From the NCBI RefSeq assembly GCF_003947415.1, contig NZ_QHKL01000003.1, positions 868,001-932,000 on the forward strand: a DNA stretch of 64,000 nt, written 5' to 3'. The notes under the pieces were generated by a model. That model did no database searches. It worked only from the letters and a program-made list of their open reading frames with translations, and had not been told where the DNA came from. A program made the translations under genes and the position numbers. How positions within the stretch are numbered: position 1 is the stretch's first letter; each line of letters starts with the position of its first letter. This document shows, piece after piece, positions 24,398-34,300 of this stretch. This DNA is from Amycolatopsis sp. WAC 01376 (GTDB lineage Bacteria; Actinomycetota; Actinomycetes; Mycobacteriales; Pseudonocardiaceae).

Positions 24398-26509
24398 TCA
24401 GGAGAGCGGAACGCTCGCCACACCCGGGGCCAGGAACGGCTTGCCGTTGACCTTCTCGGACACGCCCGCCCGGTCCAGGTACGGCGTGATGCCGCCCAGC
24501 CAGAACGGCCAGCCCGCGCCGAGGATCAGGCACAGGTCGATGTCCTGCGCCTCCGCGACCACGCCCTCGTCGAGCATGATCCGGATCTCCTCGGCGATCG
24601 CCGCCAGCGCGCGGTCACGCACCTGCTCGGAGGTCGACGGCGAGTCGCCGCGCTGCCAGAGTTCGGCCACCTCGGGATCGACGGTGGCGTTGCCGTGAGC
24701 GTCCCACTGCCAGACGCCCTTCTTACCCGCCTTGACGAAGCGGTCGAGGTTCTCGCTGACGGTGAACCGGTCCGGGAACGCCTCGTGCAGGGTCTCCCCG
24801 ACGTGCAGGGCGATCGCCGGGCCGACCAGCTGCATCAGCGTCAGCGGCGTCATCGGCAGGCCGAGCGGCTCGAGCGCCTTGTCCGCGACCTCGAACGGCG
24901 TGCCCTCGTCGACGGTCACCAGCACCTCGCCGAGGAACCGCAGCAGCAGCCGGTTGACCACGAACGCGGACGCGTCCTTGACCAGCACGCTCGACTTCTT
25001 GAGCTGCTTGCCGAGGGCGAACGCGGTGGCCAGCGCGGCGTCGTCGGTCTTCTCCGCGCGGACGATCTCCAGCAGCGGCATCACCGCGACCGGGTTGAAG
25101 AAGTGGAACCCGACCACGCGCTCCGGATGCTTGAGCTGCGACGCCATCGCGGTGATCGACAGCGACGAAGTGTTCGTCGCGAGGATCGCCTCGGGGGAGA
25201 CGTACTGCTCCAGGTCGGCGAAGACCTTCTGCTTGACGCCCAGTTCCTCGAACACCGCTTCGATCACGAAGTCGGCGTCGGCGAACGCGGCCTTGTCGAG
25301 CGAGCCGGTGACGAGCGCCTTGAGCCGGTTCGCGCCGTCCGGCGAAACCCGCTTCTTGGCCAGCAGCTTGTCGATCTCACCGTGCACATAGGACACACCC
25401 TTGTCGACGCGTTCCTGGTCGACGTCGGTGAGCACCACGGGCACCTTGAGGCGGCGGACGAACAGCAACGCCATCTGGCTGGCCATCAGGCCCGCACCGA
25501 CGATGCCGACCTTGTTCACCTTGCGCGCCAGCGACTTGTCCGGTGCACCCGCCGGCCGCTTGGCCCGCTTGTTGACCAGGTTGAACGAGTACAGCCCGGC
25601 ACGCAGCGTGTCGTCCATGAGCAGTTCGGCGAGCCCGTCGGTCTCGGCCGCGTAGCCGCGGTCGAGGTCGTTCTCGCGGGCCAGTTCCAGCAGATCGACG
25701 GCCTTGGTCGCGCCGGGCGAGGCACCCTTGGTGCGTCCGTCCACAATGGCCTTGGCACGGGCGATCGCGGCGTCCCAGCCCGCGCCGCGGTCGATCTCGC
25801 GGCGGGCGGGGGTGATCTCGCCGTTGACGACCTTCGCCAGCCACAGCAGGGACTGCTCGAGGTAGTCGGCCGAACCGAAGACCTCGTCGACGATGCCGAG
25901 TTCCGCCGCCTGCGCGACCTTGAGCATCTTGTTCTGCGCCAGCGCGTTCTCGATGATCACGGTGACCGCGGCGTCCGGCCCGATCAGGTTCGGCAGCAGC
26001 TGCGTGCCGCCCCAGCCCGGGAACAGGCCGAGGAAGACCTCGGGGAACGCGATCGCGGCGGTGTTCTCCGAAAGCGTGCGGTAGTGGCAGGAAAGCGCGA
26101 GTTCGAGCCCGCCGCCCATCACCGCGCCGTTGATGAACCCGAACGTCGGGATCTCGGTTTCGGTGAGGCGCCGGAACACGTCGTGCCCGGTCTGCGCGAT
26201 TTCCCGCGCCAGCGCCGGATCCGCGACCGCTTCGACACCGGAAAGGTCGGCGCCGACGGCGAAGATGAACGGCTTGCCGGTGACCGCGATCGCGGCGGGT
26301 TCCGCGGCGAAGGCGGTGTCGATCGCGGCGTTGAGGCTCACCAGGCCCTGCGGGCCGAAGGTGTTCGGCCGGGTGTGGTCGTGGCCGTTGTCCAGGGTGA
26401 TCAGCGCGACCGGCTTGTCGAGGCCGGGCACCTTCACCAGACGCGTGACCGCGTTCGTGACGACCTCGTCGGGGAAGGCGGCTTTCGCCTGCTCAGCGGT
26501 GAAAGTCAT
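24398..26509 (-). CDS. Fatty-acid oxidation alpha subunit: enoyl-CoA hydratase / 3-hydroxyacyl-CoA dehydrogenase
   Basis: The 703-residue bifunctional protein starts with a crotonase domain (oxyanion loop GGGLEL at 132-137 with Glu136, and catalytic Glu157 in PEVFLGLFPGWGGTQ). A NAD-binding domain follows (VGIVGAGLMASQMA, about 337) and then the hydroxyacyl-CoA dehydrogenase C-terminal domains (FHFFNPVAVMPLLEIV). It hydrates enoyl-CoA and oxidises 3-hydroxyacyl-CoA in beta-oxidation. The start ATG shares one base with the stop of the thiolase gene (TAATG), so the subunits are made together as in FadBA-type complexes. The gene ends at a canonical terminator. Confidence 0.93.
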   Translation of the reverse strand: MTFTAEQAKAAFPDEVVTNAVTRLVKVPGLDKPVALITLDNGHDHTRPNTFGPQGLVSLNAAIDTAFAAEPAAIAVTGKPFIFAVGADLSGVEAVADPALAREIAQTGHDVFRRLTETEIPTFGFINGAVMGGGLELALSCHYRTLSENTAAIAFPEVFLGLFPGWGGTQLLPNLIGPDAAVTVIIENALAQNKMLKVAQAAELGIVDEVFGSADYLEQSLLWLAKVVNGEITPARREIDRGAGWDAAIARAKAIVDGRTKGASPGATKAVDLLELARENDLDRGYAAETDGLAELLMDDTLRAGLYSFNLVNKRAKRPAGAPDKSLARKVNKVGIVGAGLMASQMALLFVRRLKVPVVLTDVDQERVDKGVSYVHGEIDKLLAKKRVSPDGANRLKALVTGSLDKAAFADADFVIEAVFEELGVKQKVFADLEQYVSPEAILATNTSSLSITAMASQLKHPERVVGFHFFNPVAVMPLLEIVRAEKTDDAALATAFALGKQLKKSSVLVKDASAFVVNRLLLRFLGEVLVTVDEGTPFEVADKALEPLGLPMTPLTLMQLVGPAIALHVGETLHEAFPDRFTVSENLDRFVKAGKKGVWQWDAHGNATVDPEVAELWQRGDSPSTSEQVRDRALAAIAEEIRIMLDEGVVAEAQDIDLCLILGAGWPFWLGGITPYLDRAGVSEKVNGKPFLAPGVASVPLS

Positions 26510-27741
26510 TACTTCGCCCCCTCAAAGGCCGGGTTCTCCCAGATCACAGTGCCGCCCATGCCGATGCCGATGCACATGGTGGTCAGGCCGTAGCGCACGT
26601 CGGGGCGCTCGGCGAACTGACGCGAAAGCTGCGTCATCAGCCGGACACCGGACGACGCGAGCGGGTGACCGCAGGCGATCGCGCCACCCCACTGGTTGAC
26701 GCGGGGGTCGTCGTCGGCGATGCCGAAATGGTCGAGGAAAGCGAGCACCTGGACGGCGAACGCCTCGTTGATCTCGAACAGGCCGATGTCGTCGATCGAC
26801 AGACCGGTGCGCTTGAACAGCTTCTCGGTGGCGGGCACCGGGCCGATGCCCATGACCTCCGGTTCGACACCGGCGAAGGAGTAGCCCACCAGGCGCATGC
26901 CGATCGGCAGACCGAGTTCGCGGGCGGTGTCCTCATCGGCGAGCAGGGCCGCGGTGGCGCCGTCGTTGAGACCGGCCGCGTTGCCCGCGGTGATCCGGCC
27001 GTGCGGGCGGAACGGCGTCTTCAGCCCGGCGAGCTGCTCGACGGTGGTACCCGGCCGCGGCGGCTCGTCCTCGGTCGCGAGACCCCAGCCGAGTTCCTTC
27101 GAACGGGTCGCGACCGGGACCAGCTCGGGGCCGATCTTGCCGGTCTTCACCGCTTCGGCGTACTTCTCCTGGCTGCGCGCGGCGAAGGCGTCGGTGCGCT
27201 GCTTGGTGATCTCGGGGAACCGGTCGTGCAGGTTCTCCGCGGTCTGGCCCATCACGAGCGCCGTCGGGTCGACGAGCTTGTCGGCGATGATGCGCGGGTT
27301 CGGGTCGACGCCCTCGCCCATCGGGTGGCGGCCCATATGCTCGACGCCGCCGGCGATGGCGATGTCGTACGCGCCGAAGCCGATGCCGCTCGCGGTCGTG
27401 GTGACCGCGGTCATCGCGCCCGCGCACATGCGGTCCAGCGCGAAACCGGGCACCGACTTGGGCAGGCCCGCCAGCAGCGCGGCGGTGCGGCCGATGGTCA
27501 GGCCCTGGTCCCCGATCTGGGTGGTGGCGGCGATCGCCACCTCGTCGACGCGTTCGGGCGGCAGCTCGGGATGCCGCCGCAGCAGTTCACGGATGGCGTT
27601 GACGACGAGGTCGTCGGCACGGGTGCCGGCGTACATGCCTTTGTCGCCTGCCTTGCCGAAGGGCGTTCGCACCCCTTCGACGAAGGCGACATTGCGTACC
27701 GACCGCGCGTTCGGCGCGAGCGGTGTTGCTCCTGCGGCCAC
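26509..27741 (-). CDS. Acetyl-CoA acyltransferase (thiolase, FadA-type)
   Basis: The 410-residue thiolase carries the nucleophilic Cys106 (DRMCAGAM), the NEAFAVQ segment, catalytic His in GGAIACGHPLASSG and the second Cys in TTMCIGIGMGG. It cleaves 3-ketoacyl-CoA to acetyl-CoA and a shortened acyl-CoA, the last step of beta-oxidation, together with the following alpha subunit. The start is GTG at 27741 with AGGAG six bases upstream. A palindrome about 45 bases upstream could be the operator of the two-gene operon. Confidence 0.93.
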   Translation of the reverse strand: MAAGATPLAPNARSVRNVAFVEGVRTPFGKAGDKGMYAGTRADDLVVNAIRELLRRHPELPPERVDEVAIAATTQIGDQGLTIGRTAALLAGLPKSVPGFALDRMCAGAMTAVTTTASGIGFGAYDIAIAGGVEHMGRHPMGEGVDPNPRIIADKLVDPTALVMGQTAENLHDRFPEITKQRTDAFAARSQEKYAEAVKTGKIGPELVPVATRSKELGWGLATEDEPPRPGTTVEQLAGLKTPFRPHGRITAGNAAGLNDGATAALLADEDTARELGLPIGMRLVGYSFAGVEPEVMGIGPVPATEKLFKRTGLSIDDIGLFEINEAFAVQVLAFLDHFGIADDDPRVNQWGGAIACGHPLASSGVRLMTQLSRQFAERPDVRYGLTTMCIGIGMGGTVIWENPAFEGAK

Positions 27742-27785
27742 GAATGCTCCTGAAGTAGAGGTAGTCCTGTCCGCACCCTAGCCCC

Positions 27786-27803
27786 GGTTACCCGTCGGTA
27801 ACC
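27786..27803 (-). promoter_or_regulatory. GGTTACC-CGTC-GGTAACC palindrome upstream of the thiolase gene
   Basis: Perfect 7-bp arms with a 4-base centre lie 45-62 bases before the GTG. A TAGGGT-like -10 box follows on the minus strand, so a bound repressor would block the promoter. A fatty-acid-responsive TetR-type regulator is a plausible ligand. Confidence 0.45.
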
Positions 27804-27926
27804 AGGATGGTGGCCCGGTCGAGTGGGGGAAGGCACACTCCCGGGTGCGCCCGGGTCGGCCGCTTGGCCGATCCGGGGGCGGTGGGGAAGTTGCTATGTT
27901 CGACGTGATCAGGGGGAGGGATCACG

Positions 27927-28847
27927 ATGACATCGCCGGGGCCGGCCGTCACCCGTCGCGCGTTGCTCGGGATGGCGGTCCTGGCGCCGCTGGCCGCCTG
28001 CACTCGCGGGACGCCGCCGCCGAGCCCGTCGGCCCCTCCACCGCCGCCCCCGCCTTCTCCCTCCCGGCAGTTCCACGACCGGTTGATGGAGCTGGAGAAG
28101 AAGTTCGACGCCAGGCTCGGCGTGTACGCGCTCGACACCGAAGGCGGCGGCACGGTCGAGCATCGCGCGGACGAGCGGTTCGCGTTCTGCTCGACGTTCA
28201 AAGGCGTCGCGGCTGCCGCCGTCCTGCAGCGCAACCCGTTGTCGCATCTGGAAACCCGGGTCAGCTACTCCCGGGAAGACCTGATGAAACACGCTCCGGT
28301 CACCGGACAGCATGTCGCCACCGGCATGACGATCCGCCAGCTGTGCGACGCCGCCGTCCGGTTCAGCGACGGCACCGCGGGCAACCTGCTGCTGCGGGAC
28401 CTCGGCGGCCCCGCCGCGCTGACGGCGTTCACTCGCAGCCTCGGCGACACCGTCACGCGGATGGACCGGGTCGAACCGGCCATCACCGAGGCCACCCCGG
28501 GCGACCTTCGCGACACCACGACTCCGCGCGCTTTCGCCGCCGACTACCGCGAGATCGTGCTGGGCGACGCGCTGACGGCCGACAAACGCGACTTCCTCCG
28601 CGACCTGCTCCAGCGCAACGCCACCGGCGCCGACCGGATCCGGGCGGGCCTGCCGCCCGGCTGGACCGTGGCCGACAAGACCGGGACGGGCGACTACGGC
28701 ACGTTGAACGACATCGCCGTCGTATGGCCGCCGGCCAAAGCCCCGATCGTGCTGGCGATCATGTCCAGCAAGGCGGCCAAGGACGCTCCCTACGACCAGG
28801 CGCTGCTCGCCGAGGCCGCGAAGTACGTGGCCGAAACCCTCACGTGA
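27927..28847 (+). CDS. bla: Class A beta-lactamase, Tat/lipoprotein
   Basis: The 306-residue serine beta-lactamase has an N-terminal twin-arginine-type signal (TRRALLGMAVL) ending in a lipobox LAAC with Cys25. A Pro/Ser-rich tether (residues 30-46) precedes the catalytic domain, so the enzyme should be anchored on the outer membrane face. Catalytic motifs are Ser89-Thr-Phe-Lys92, Ser147-Asp148-Gly149 in place of SDN, the omega loop with Glu183 (EPAIT), and Lys251-Thr-Gly253. SDG is also found in mycobacterial BlaC. Thr187 replaces the usual omega-loop Asn that helps position the deacylating water, which could change the hydrolysis rate. No ampR/blaI-type regulator is adjacent. Confidence 0.93.
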   Translation: MTSPGPAVTRRALLGMAVLAPLAACTRGTPPPSPSAPPPPPPPSPSRQFHDRLMELEKKFDARLGVYALDTEGGGTVEHRADERFAFCSTFKGVAAAAVLQRNPLSHLETRVSYSREDLMKHAPVTGQHVATGMTIRQLCDAAVRFSDGTAGNLLLRDLGGPAALTAFTRSLGDTVTRMDRVEPAITEATPGDLRDTTTPRAFAADYREIVLGDALTADKRDFLRDLLQRNATGADRIRAGLPPGWTVADKTGTGDYGTLNDIAVVWPPAKAPIVLAIMSSKAAKDAPYDQALLAEAAKYVAETLT

Positions 28848-28857
28848 GGGAATCCGG

Positions 28858-28963
28858 AACTCGCGTGATTGAAGACGTAACTCGCGTGTCTGGAGGCGTA
28901 ACTCGCGTGATCGGAGGAGTTACGCCTTTAATCACGCGAGTTACGCGTCCAATCACGCGAGTT
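28858..28963. repeat. Symmetric array with 21-bp period (three direct, then inverted copies)
   Basis: AACTCGCGTG occurs at 28858, 28879 and 28900, exactly 21 bases apart. Its complement CACGCGAGTT occurs at 28933 and 28954, again 21 apart, and a partly matching inverted unit occupies 28912-28921. The whole is a large palindrome between the convergent bla and VanY-like gene ends. There are no unique spacers. Confidence 0.85.
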
Positions 28964-28968
28964 ACGTG

Positions 28969-29556
28969 TTAGTTGCCGGTTGCGCTGGGGAGCAGGGCGG
29001 GGCAGCCGCCGGTGGCATAGGCCGGGTCGTACTCGAAGTGCCACTTCTCGTTGTCGTAGCGGCGGCACCAGCCGAGCGCACCACCGTGCTCGTCCACCCA
29101 CGCGGCCGAGTTCAGCGGCTGGATGTCGACGGCGATTCCCTTGACGTGCATGGACGTCTCCGGTTGCAGCGCCCACTTCTTGGCCTGCTCCACGGAGCCG
29201 AACCGCTCGACGGCCTTGTCGAACTCGCGTTGCTGCTGACTCCGGCTGCGCTTGCCGTCGTTCACGCAGAGCGTGATGTTCTGTGCCTTGGCCTTGGCGC
29301 GCATGGCGTTCCACGCTTCGATCACGTCCGGGCGCATACCGAAGGTGTCCTCGTCGACATAGCGTTTGTCGACGGCGCACGTCGGCCCGCTCTCGGGGCC
29401 GGGGACCTCTTCGAGGATCGCGAGCGGTTGCCCGTTCACCGTCTTGACGGCCACGCCGGTGGCTCCCAGCGTCACCATCGCGATCCCGACGAGACCCAGC
29501 GCCACGAGCACGCTGATCGCGGTCCGGCGGCTGGAGATGACTGTGGTGGGCACCAC
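28969..29556 (-). CDS. VanY-like D-Ala-D-Ala carboxypeptidase family protein (M15)
   Basis: The protein has one N-terminal membrane segment (TAISVLVALGLVGIAMVTLG) and a peptidase M15 domain outside the cell. The zinc motif is SMHVKGIAVDI (His and Asp ligands), with EKWHFEY carrying the third His; CVNDGKRSRSQQQREF is the usual preceding strand. Such enzymes trim D-Ala from peptidoglycan stem peptides. The start is uncertain: two adjacent GTG codons (29556, 29553) give 195 or 194 residues but lack a well-spaced ribosome-binding site, while a frame from 29658 has none either. The stop lies in the 21-bp repeat array that separates it from bla. The pairing with a beta-lactamase suggests a shared cell-wall theme. 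Confidence 0.8.
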   Translation of the reverse strand: MVPTTVISSRRTAISVLVALGLVGIAMVTLGATGVAVKTVNGQPLAILEEVPGPESGPTCAVDKRYVDEDTFGMRPDVIEAWNAMRAKAKAQNITLCVNDGKRSRSQQQREFDKAVERFGSVEQAKKWALQPETSMHVKGIAVDIQPLNSAAWVDEHGGALGWCRRYDNEKWHFEYDPAYATGGCPALLPSATGN

Positions 29557-29675
29557 TCCGAAGCTACCCAGTGTCCGGCGGGCCGCCAGGGTTTGTGACG
29601 TTGTTCCCAGAACGTCCCTGGAGGCCAACCGAATCGGAAAAGCCCTGGTGAGCGGCACGCACCGCAGAGGTTTCG

Positions 29676-29729
29676 TGTCCTGAAGGGCACCTTGAGACCT
29701 TCAACGTCTCAGAGGTGCCCTTCAGGACA
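29676..29729. repeat. Family A palindrome, copy 6
   Basis: Arms 29676-29698 and 29706-29729 match except for one inserted base and contain CTGAAGGGCACCTTG. It starts 22 bases beyond the allophanate hydrolase stop and resembles copy 4 in layout. Confidence 0.75.
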
Positions 29730-29751
29730 TCAGGTTTTGACCACGCGAGCC

Positions 29752-31365
29752 TCAGCGGCTCAGATACCCGAGCCACCCGCCGTACCCGGTGATGTCCTCG
29801 GCACCCTCCACGGCCACCGGCTCGCAGACGAACCCGGACACCTCGCTCCCGTCGGCCAGCCGCACCTTCCCGATCGCCAGCGGCGCGGGAACGCCCGCCA
29901 CGAACTCGCCGAAGCCGCTCAAAGGCAGGTCCCACACCTCGGCCTCGATCGGCTCGCCACCCGAGGCGACCCGGACCAGCCCGGGTTTGGGTGGCACGGT
30001 GTCCAGCGCGTAGAGCCGGTACTCGGCCGCGGTCGATCCGGAGAAAACGAACCGCCCGCCACGCGAGGTCAGTTCGTGGTTCAGCGGCTGCCCGCGCAGA
30101 TGGGCGCCGACGACGGCGACGCGCGTCCGTCGCGGCACCAGCCGGGCGACGTCGGCGAGGATCCGGTCGGCGTACGCGGGGCCGACCAGCATCACCCCGA
30201 ACGGCAGCCCGGAGACGGTTCCGGCTGGCACGGCGAGCGACGACAGGCCCAGCAGGTTCGTCGAGTTCGTGAACCGGCCAAGCCGGGCGTTCACGCCCAG
30301 TGGATCGGCCTCGACCTCGGCGATCGTCGGGTGTTCGGTCGTCGTGGGCAGCAGCAGGCAGTCCACAGTGGACAATACTGCCGACGCTGCACGCGAAAGG
30401 CCGTCGAGCGCGGCCAAGTCGGTGAACAACCGGTGTGCCGGGATGTCCTTCGCCGCACCGATGATCTGCCGCACGGCCGGATCGACGGCATCCGGGTGGG
30501 CGTCGATGAACTCGCCGACCGCGGAATAGCGCTCGGCCACGAAGGCGCCTTCGTACAGCAGACGCGCCGCGTCGAGAAACGCCGATATGTCGACAGTGAC
30601 CAGCTCGGCTCCCGCGTCACGGAACTCGTGAGCCGCCGCGGAGAACGCGTCCGCCCACCCTTCCTGAAGAGGACCCGTCGCCTCCGGCACGCCGATCCGG
30701 AAAGGACGGTGGACCACCGGAAGATCCCGCGGCTCGCTGAGACACGCGAAGGCCGCCGAAGCCTCGTCGACCGACCGCGCGAACACCGTCACGCAGTCGA
30801 TGCTCGCGCACGCGGGCACGACGCCGGTCGTCGGCAGCAGCCCCCGCGTCGGCTTCAGCCCGACGATCCCGTTGAACGCCGCCGGGACCCGCCCGGATCC
30901 GGCGGTGTCGGTGCCGAGCGCGAGATCCGCGATGCCGAGCGCCACCGCGACCGCCGACCCCGAACTCGACCCGCCCGACACGTACGCCGGGTCGATCGCG
31001 TTCCGGACCGCGCCGTGCGGACTGCGCGTGCCGACCAGCCCGGTCGCGAACTGATCCAGATTGGTCGTGCCGAGGATCAGCGCCCCGGCCGCCCGCAGCC
31101 GCGCCACCACCGGGGCGTCCTCGTCCGGCTGGTAGGCGTACTCCGGGCACGCTGCTGTCGTCGGCAGCCCGGCGACGTCGATGTTGCCTTTGACCGCGGC
31201 CAGTTTTCCGTACAGCGGCAAGGTTTCCCCCGCCGCACGACGGGCTTCCAGCTTTTCCGCGTCGGCGAGCACGTCCGCCTCGGGACGCAGGTCGATCCAG
31301 ATCTCGGGCCGGTCGGCCCGCGCGATCCGGTGGTACGCGGCGCGCACCCGTTCCAGCACGCTCAT
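29752..31365 (-). CDS. atzF: Allophanate hydrolase
   Basis: The 537-residue amidase-signature enzyme has the Ser-cisSer-Lys triad region: Lys59 (AAVKGNID), the serine cluster 133-135 (GGSSSGS) and nucleophile Ser157 (DTAGSGRV). The extra C-terminal domain (about 430-537) is typical of allophanate hydrolases. It splits allophanate to ammonia and carbon dioxide. The ATG overlaps the stop of the carboxylase gene (ATGA), with AAGGAG upstream. It is the last gene of the five-gene operon and provides the final nitrogen-releasing step. Confidence 0.93.
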   Translation of the reverse strand: MSVLERVRAAYHRIARADRPEIWIDLRPEADVLADAEKLEARRAAGETLPLYGKLAAVKGNIDVAGLPTTAACPEYAYQPDEDAPVVARLRAAGALILGTTNLDQFATGLVGTRSPHGAVRNAIDPAYVSGGSSSGSAVAVALGIADLALGTDTAGSGRVPAAFNGIVGLKPTRGLLPTTGVVPACASIDCVTVFARSVDEASAAFACLSEPRDLPVVHRPFRIGVPEATGPLQEGWADAFSAAAHEFRDAGAELVTVDISAFLDAARLLYEGAFVAERYSAVGEFIDAHPDAVDPAVRQIIGAAKDIPAHRLFTDLAALDGLSRAASAVLSTVDCLLLPTTTEHPTIAEVEADPLGVNARLGRFTNSTNLLGLSSLAVPAGTVSGLPFGVMLVGPAYADRILADVARLVPRRTRVAVVGAHLRGQPLNHELTSRGGRFVFSGSTAAEYRLYALDTVPPKPGLVRVASGGEPIEAEVWDLPLSGFGEFVAGVPAPLAIGKVRLADGSEVSGFVCEPVAVEGAEDITGYGGWLGYLSR

Positions 31366-34300
31366 CCCGCGCTCCTTCCCAGTACCACCAGCGGCGTGCC
31401 GGGGGCGACCTGATCGCCGGGGGAGACGAGCACCTCGACGACCTCCCCGGCGGCGGGCGCGGGGATCCGCGCTTCGGTCTTCATCGCTTCGAGGATCACC
31501 AGCGTCTCCGCCGGGTCGACCTTCTTGCCCGGGTCGACGTCCACCCGCCACACGGTCGCGGCGAACGGTGCCTCGACGACGTGTCCGCCGGGCGGGGCCT
31601 CGATCTTCGTGGTCGGGACCTTCGCTCCGACCGGCTCGGGACGAGGGTCGAATTCGCCCGCCGCCGCCCATGCCTGCCGCTCGGCCTCGAACGCCGCGCT
31701 CTGCTTCGCTCGGAACGAAGCGATGTCGGCGGCGTTGTCGGCGAGGAACCGTTCGTGGTCGGCCAGCGCGAACTCGCCGTCGGTGATGTCGAGTTCCAGT
31801 TCGCCCGCCGAACTCTGTGCCCGCAGGTCGAGTAGTTCCTCCGCGGTCACCGGGTACCACGAGATCCGGTCGAAGAACCGCAGCAGCCACGGCGAACCCG
31901 GCTCGAACGATCCGCGTTGCCGCCAGCCGCTCCACACTTGCACGGTCCGCCCGACGAACTGGTACCCGCCGGGGCCTTCCATCCCGTAGATGCACAGGTA
32001 CGAGCCGCCGATGCCGACCGAGTTCTCCGCGGTCCAGGTGCGGGCCGGGTTGTACTTCGTGGTGACCAGCCGGTGCCGCGGATCCAGCGGAGTGGCCACC
32101 GGTGCGCCGAGATAGACGTCGCCGAGGCCGAGCACCAGGTACTCCGCGTCGAACACCGTGCGGTAGACGTCGTCCACACTGGACAGACCGTTCACCCGCC
32201 GGATGAACTCGATGTTCCACGGGCACCACGGCGCGTCGTCGCGGACGCCCGCCATGTACCGCTCGATCGCCTCGCGCGTCGCCGGGTCGTCCCAGGACAA
32301 CGGCAGCCGCACGGTCCGGCTCGGCACCACGAGATCGGCGGTGCGCGGCAGATCGTGCTCCACCTCCTGCACGAGCCCGAGCAGTTTCGGTACCGGCAGC
32401 ACGTCCGGATCGACGTGGACCTGCAGCGAGCGGATGCCCGGGGTCAAGTCAAGGACACCGCCGCCGCCCTCGAGCCCTTCTCTGGCCAGCCGATCGGCCA
32501 GGGCGTGGACCCGCATCCGCAGGGCAAGGTCGAGTTTCATCGGCCCGTACTCGATCAGCAGGTTGTCGTCGCCGCTGCGCCGGTAGGTGACCTCGGGGTT
32601 CTCGTCCGATGTGGACAGACGGCCGAGGATGCCGCCGTCGTCGATCGGTTTCCGGCTCGCCCTGACCGCGGTGTGGGGCGTATCCCGCAAGGAAGAGGCG
32701 TGCTCGGTGGTGATCGGCACGAACCGCACGGTGTCGCCCGGCCGCAACTGGCCGAGTTTCCAGCGCTGCCCGGTCACCACGGTCGCCGGGCAGACGAACC
32801 CGCCGAGGCTCGGCCCGTCCGGTCCCAGCAGGATCGGCAGGTCGCCGGTGTAGTCGACGGCACCGATCGCGTACGGCGTGTCGTGGATGTTCGACGGGTG
32901 CAAGCCCGCCTCGCCGCCGTCTTCCCGTGCCCAGCGTGGCCGGGGCCCGACGAGCCGGACCCCGGTCCGCGCGGAGTTGAAGTGGACCTCCCAGTCGGTG
33001 GCGTAGAACGTTTCGACGTCGTCCGGGGTGAAGAACTCCGGCGCGGCGTGTGGTCCCTCGGACGCGCCGATCTCCCAGTGCGTCGCGAAGACCGGCCGTT
33101 CGGCTTCGGGAACCGGACCGGTCACGGCCTTCTCCGGCTCCGGACCGGGGGAGAGGACGTCACCGGTCGCCAGCGCGCGCCCGCCGTGCCCGCCGAAGCC
33201 GCCCAGGGTGAACGTCGCCGCGCTGCCCAGGAAGTCCGGCGCGTCGATCCCGCCGCGGACGAGCACGTACGCGCGGAGCCCGGCGGTGCCGGTGCCGACG
33301 TCGAGCACGCCGCCCGCGGGGACCTCGACCGGAGTCCACTGTGGAACGGGCGAGCCGTCAAGGGCCACCGGCGACGGCGATCCCGTGACGCAAACGCTTG
33401 CGGCGTCGGTGAACTTCAGCGAGACACCGTCTACAGTGCATTCCAAGCCCGCCGCGCCTTCGGGATTGCCGAGCGCGCGGTTGCCAAGACGCAGCGACAG
33501 ATCGTCCATCGGGCCGCTCGGCGGGACACCCACGTGCCAGAACCCCAGCCGTCCCGGCCAGTCCTGGACGGTGGTCATCGTGCCGCCCCGCAGGACCTCG
33601 ATCCGCGGTTCGGGATCGGTGATCGTGTCGAGCGTCGCGGTGTCGTGCGTGACTTCGTGCAGCCGCTGATCGGCGGCGACCGCGCGCAACTGGCCGAGGT
33701 TCGTCCGGACGCCGTCCACCCGGCTCTCGCCGAGTGCGACGCTCAGCGCGGCCAGCGCCTCCTTCCGGTCCGCGCCGACGGTGATCACCTTGGCGAGCAA
33801 GGGGTCGTAATGCGTCGTCACGTTCGCCCCGGCCTCGACCCAGGTGTCGACCCGGACGTCTTCGGGGAAGTCGGCGCGGGTCAGCAGGCCCGCGCTCGGC
33901 CGGTGCCCGGCGGCCGGGTCCTCGGCGTAGACCCGCGCTTCGACCGCGTGCCCGCGCGGCGACGGCGTGGTGGCGAACATCCCGGTGTCGCCGTCGGCGA
34001 GCCGGAGCATCCACGCGACGAGGTCGATGCCGTACACCGCCTCGGTGACCGGGTGTTCGACCTGAAGCCGCGTGTTCACTTCCAGGAACGCGGCCACTTC
34101 CCGCCGCGGGTCGTAGATGAACTCGACCGTCCCTGCCGACCGGTAACGCACCGAGGCGCAGAGGTCGACGGCCGCGGAGACCAGTTTCTCCCGCGCCGCT
34201 TCGGAAAGTCCTGGCGCGGGGCACTCTTCGAGCACTTTCTGGTTGCGCCGCTGCAGGGTGCAGTCCCGCGTGCCGAGCGCCAGCACCTTGCCCGCGCCGT

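Noticed and set aside
28858..28963. CRISPR array
   Set aside because: The repeats are 10-12 bases with 21-base period, the between-repeat sequence is itself repeated, orientation switches in the middle, and no cas gene is near.
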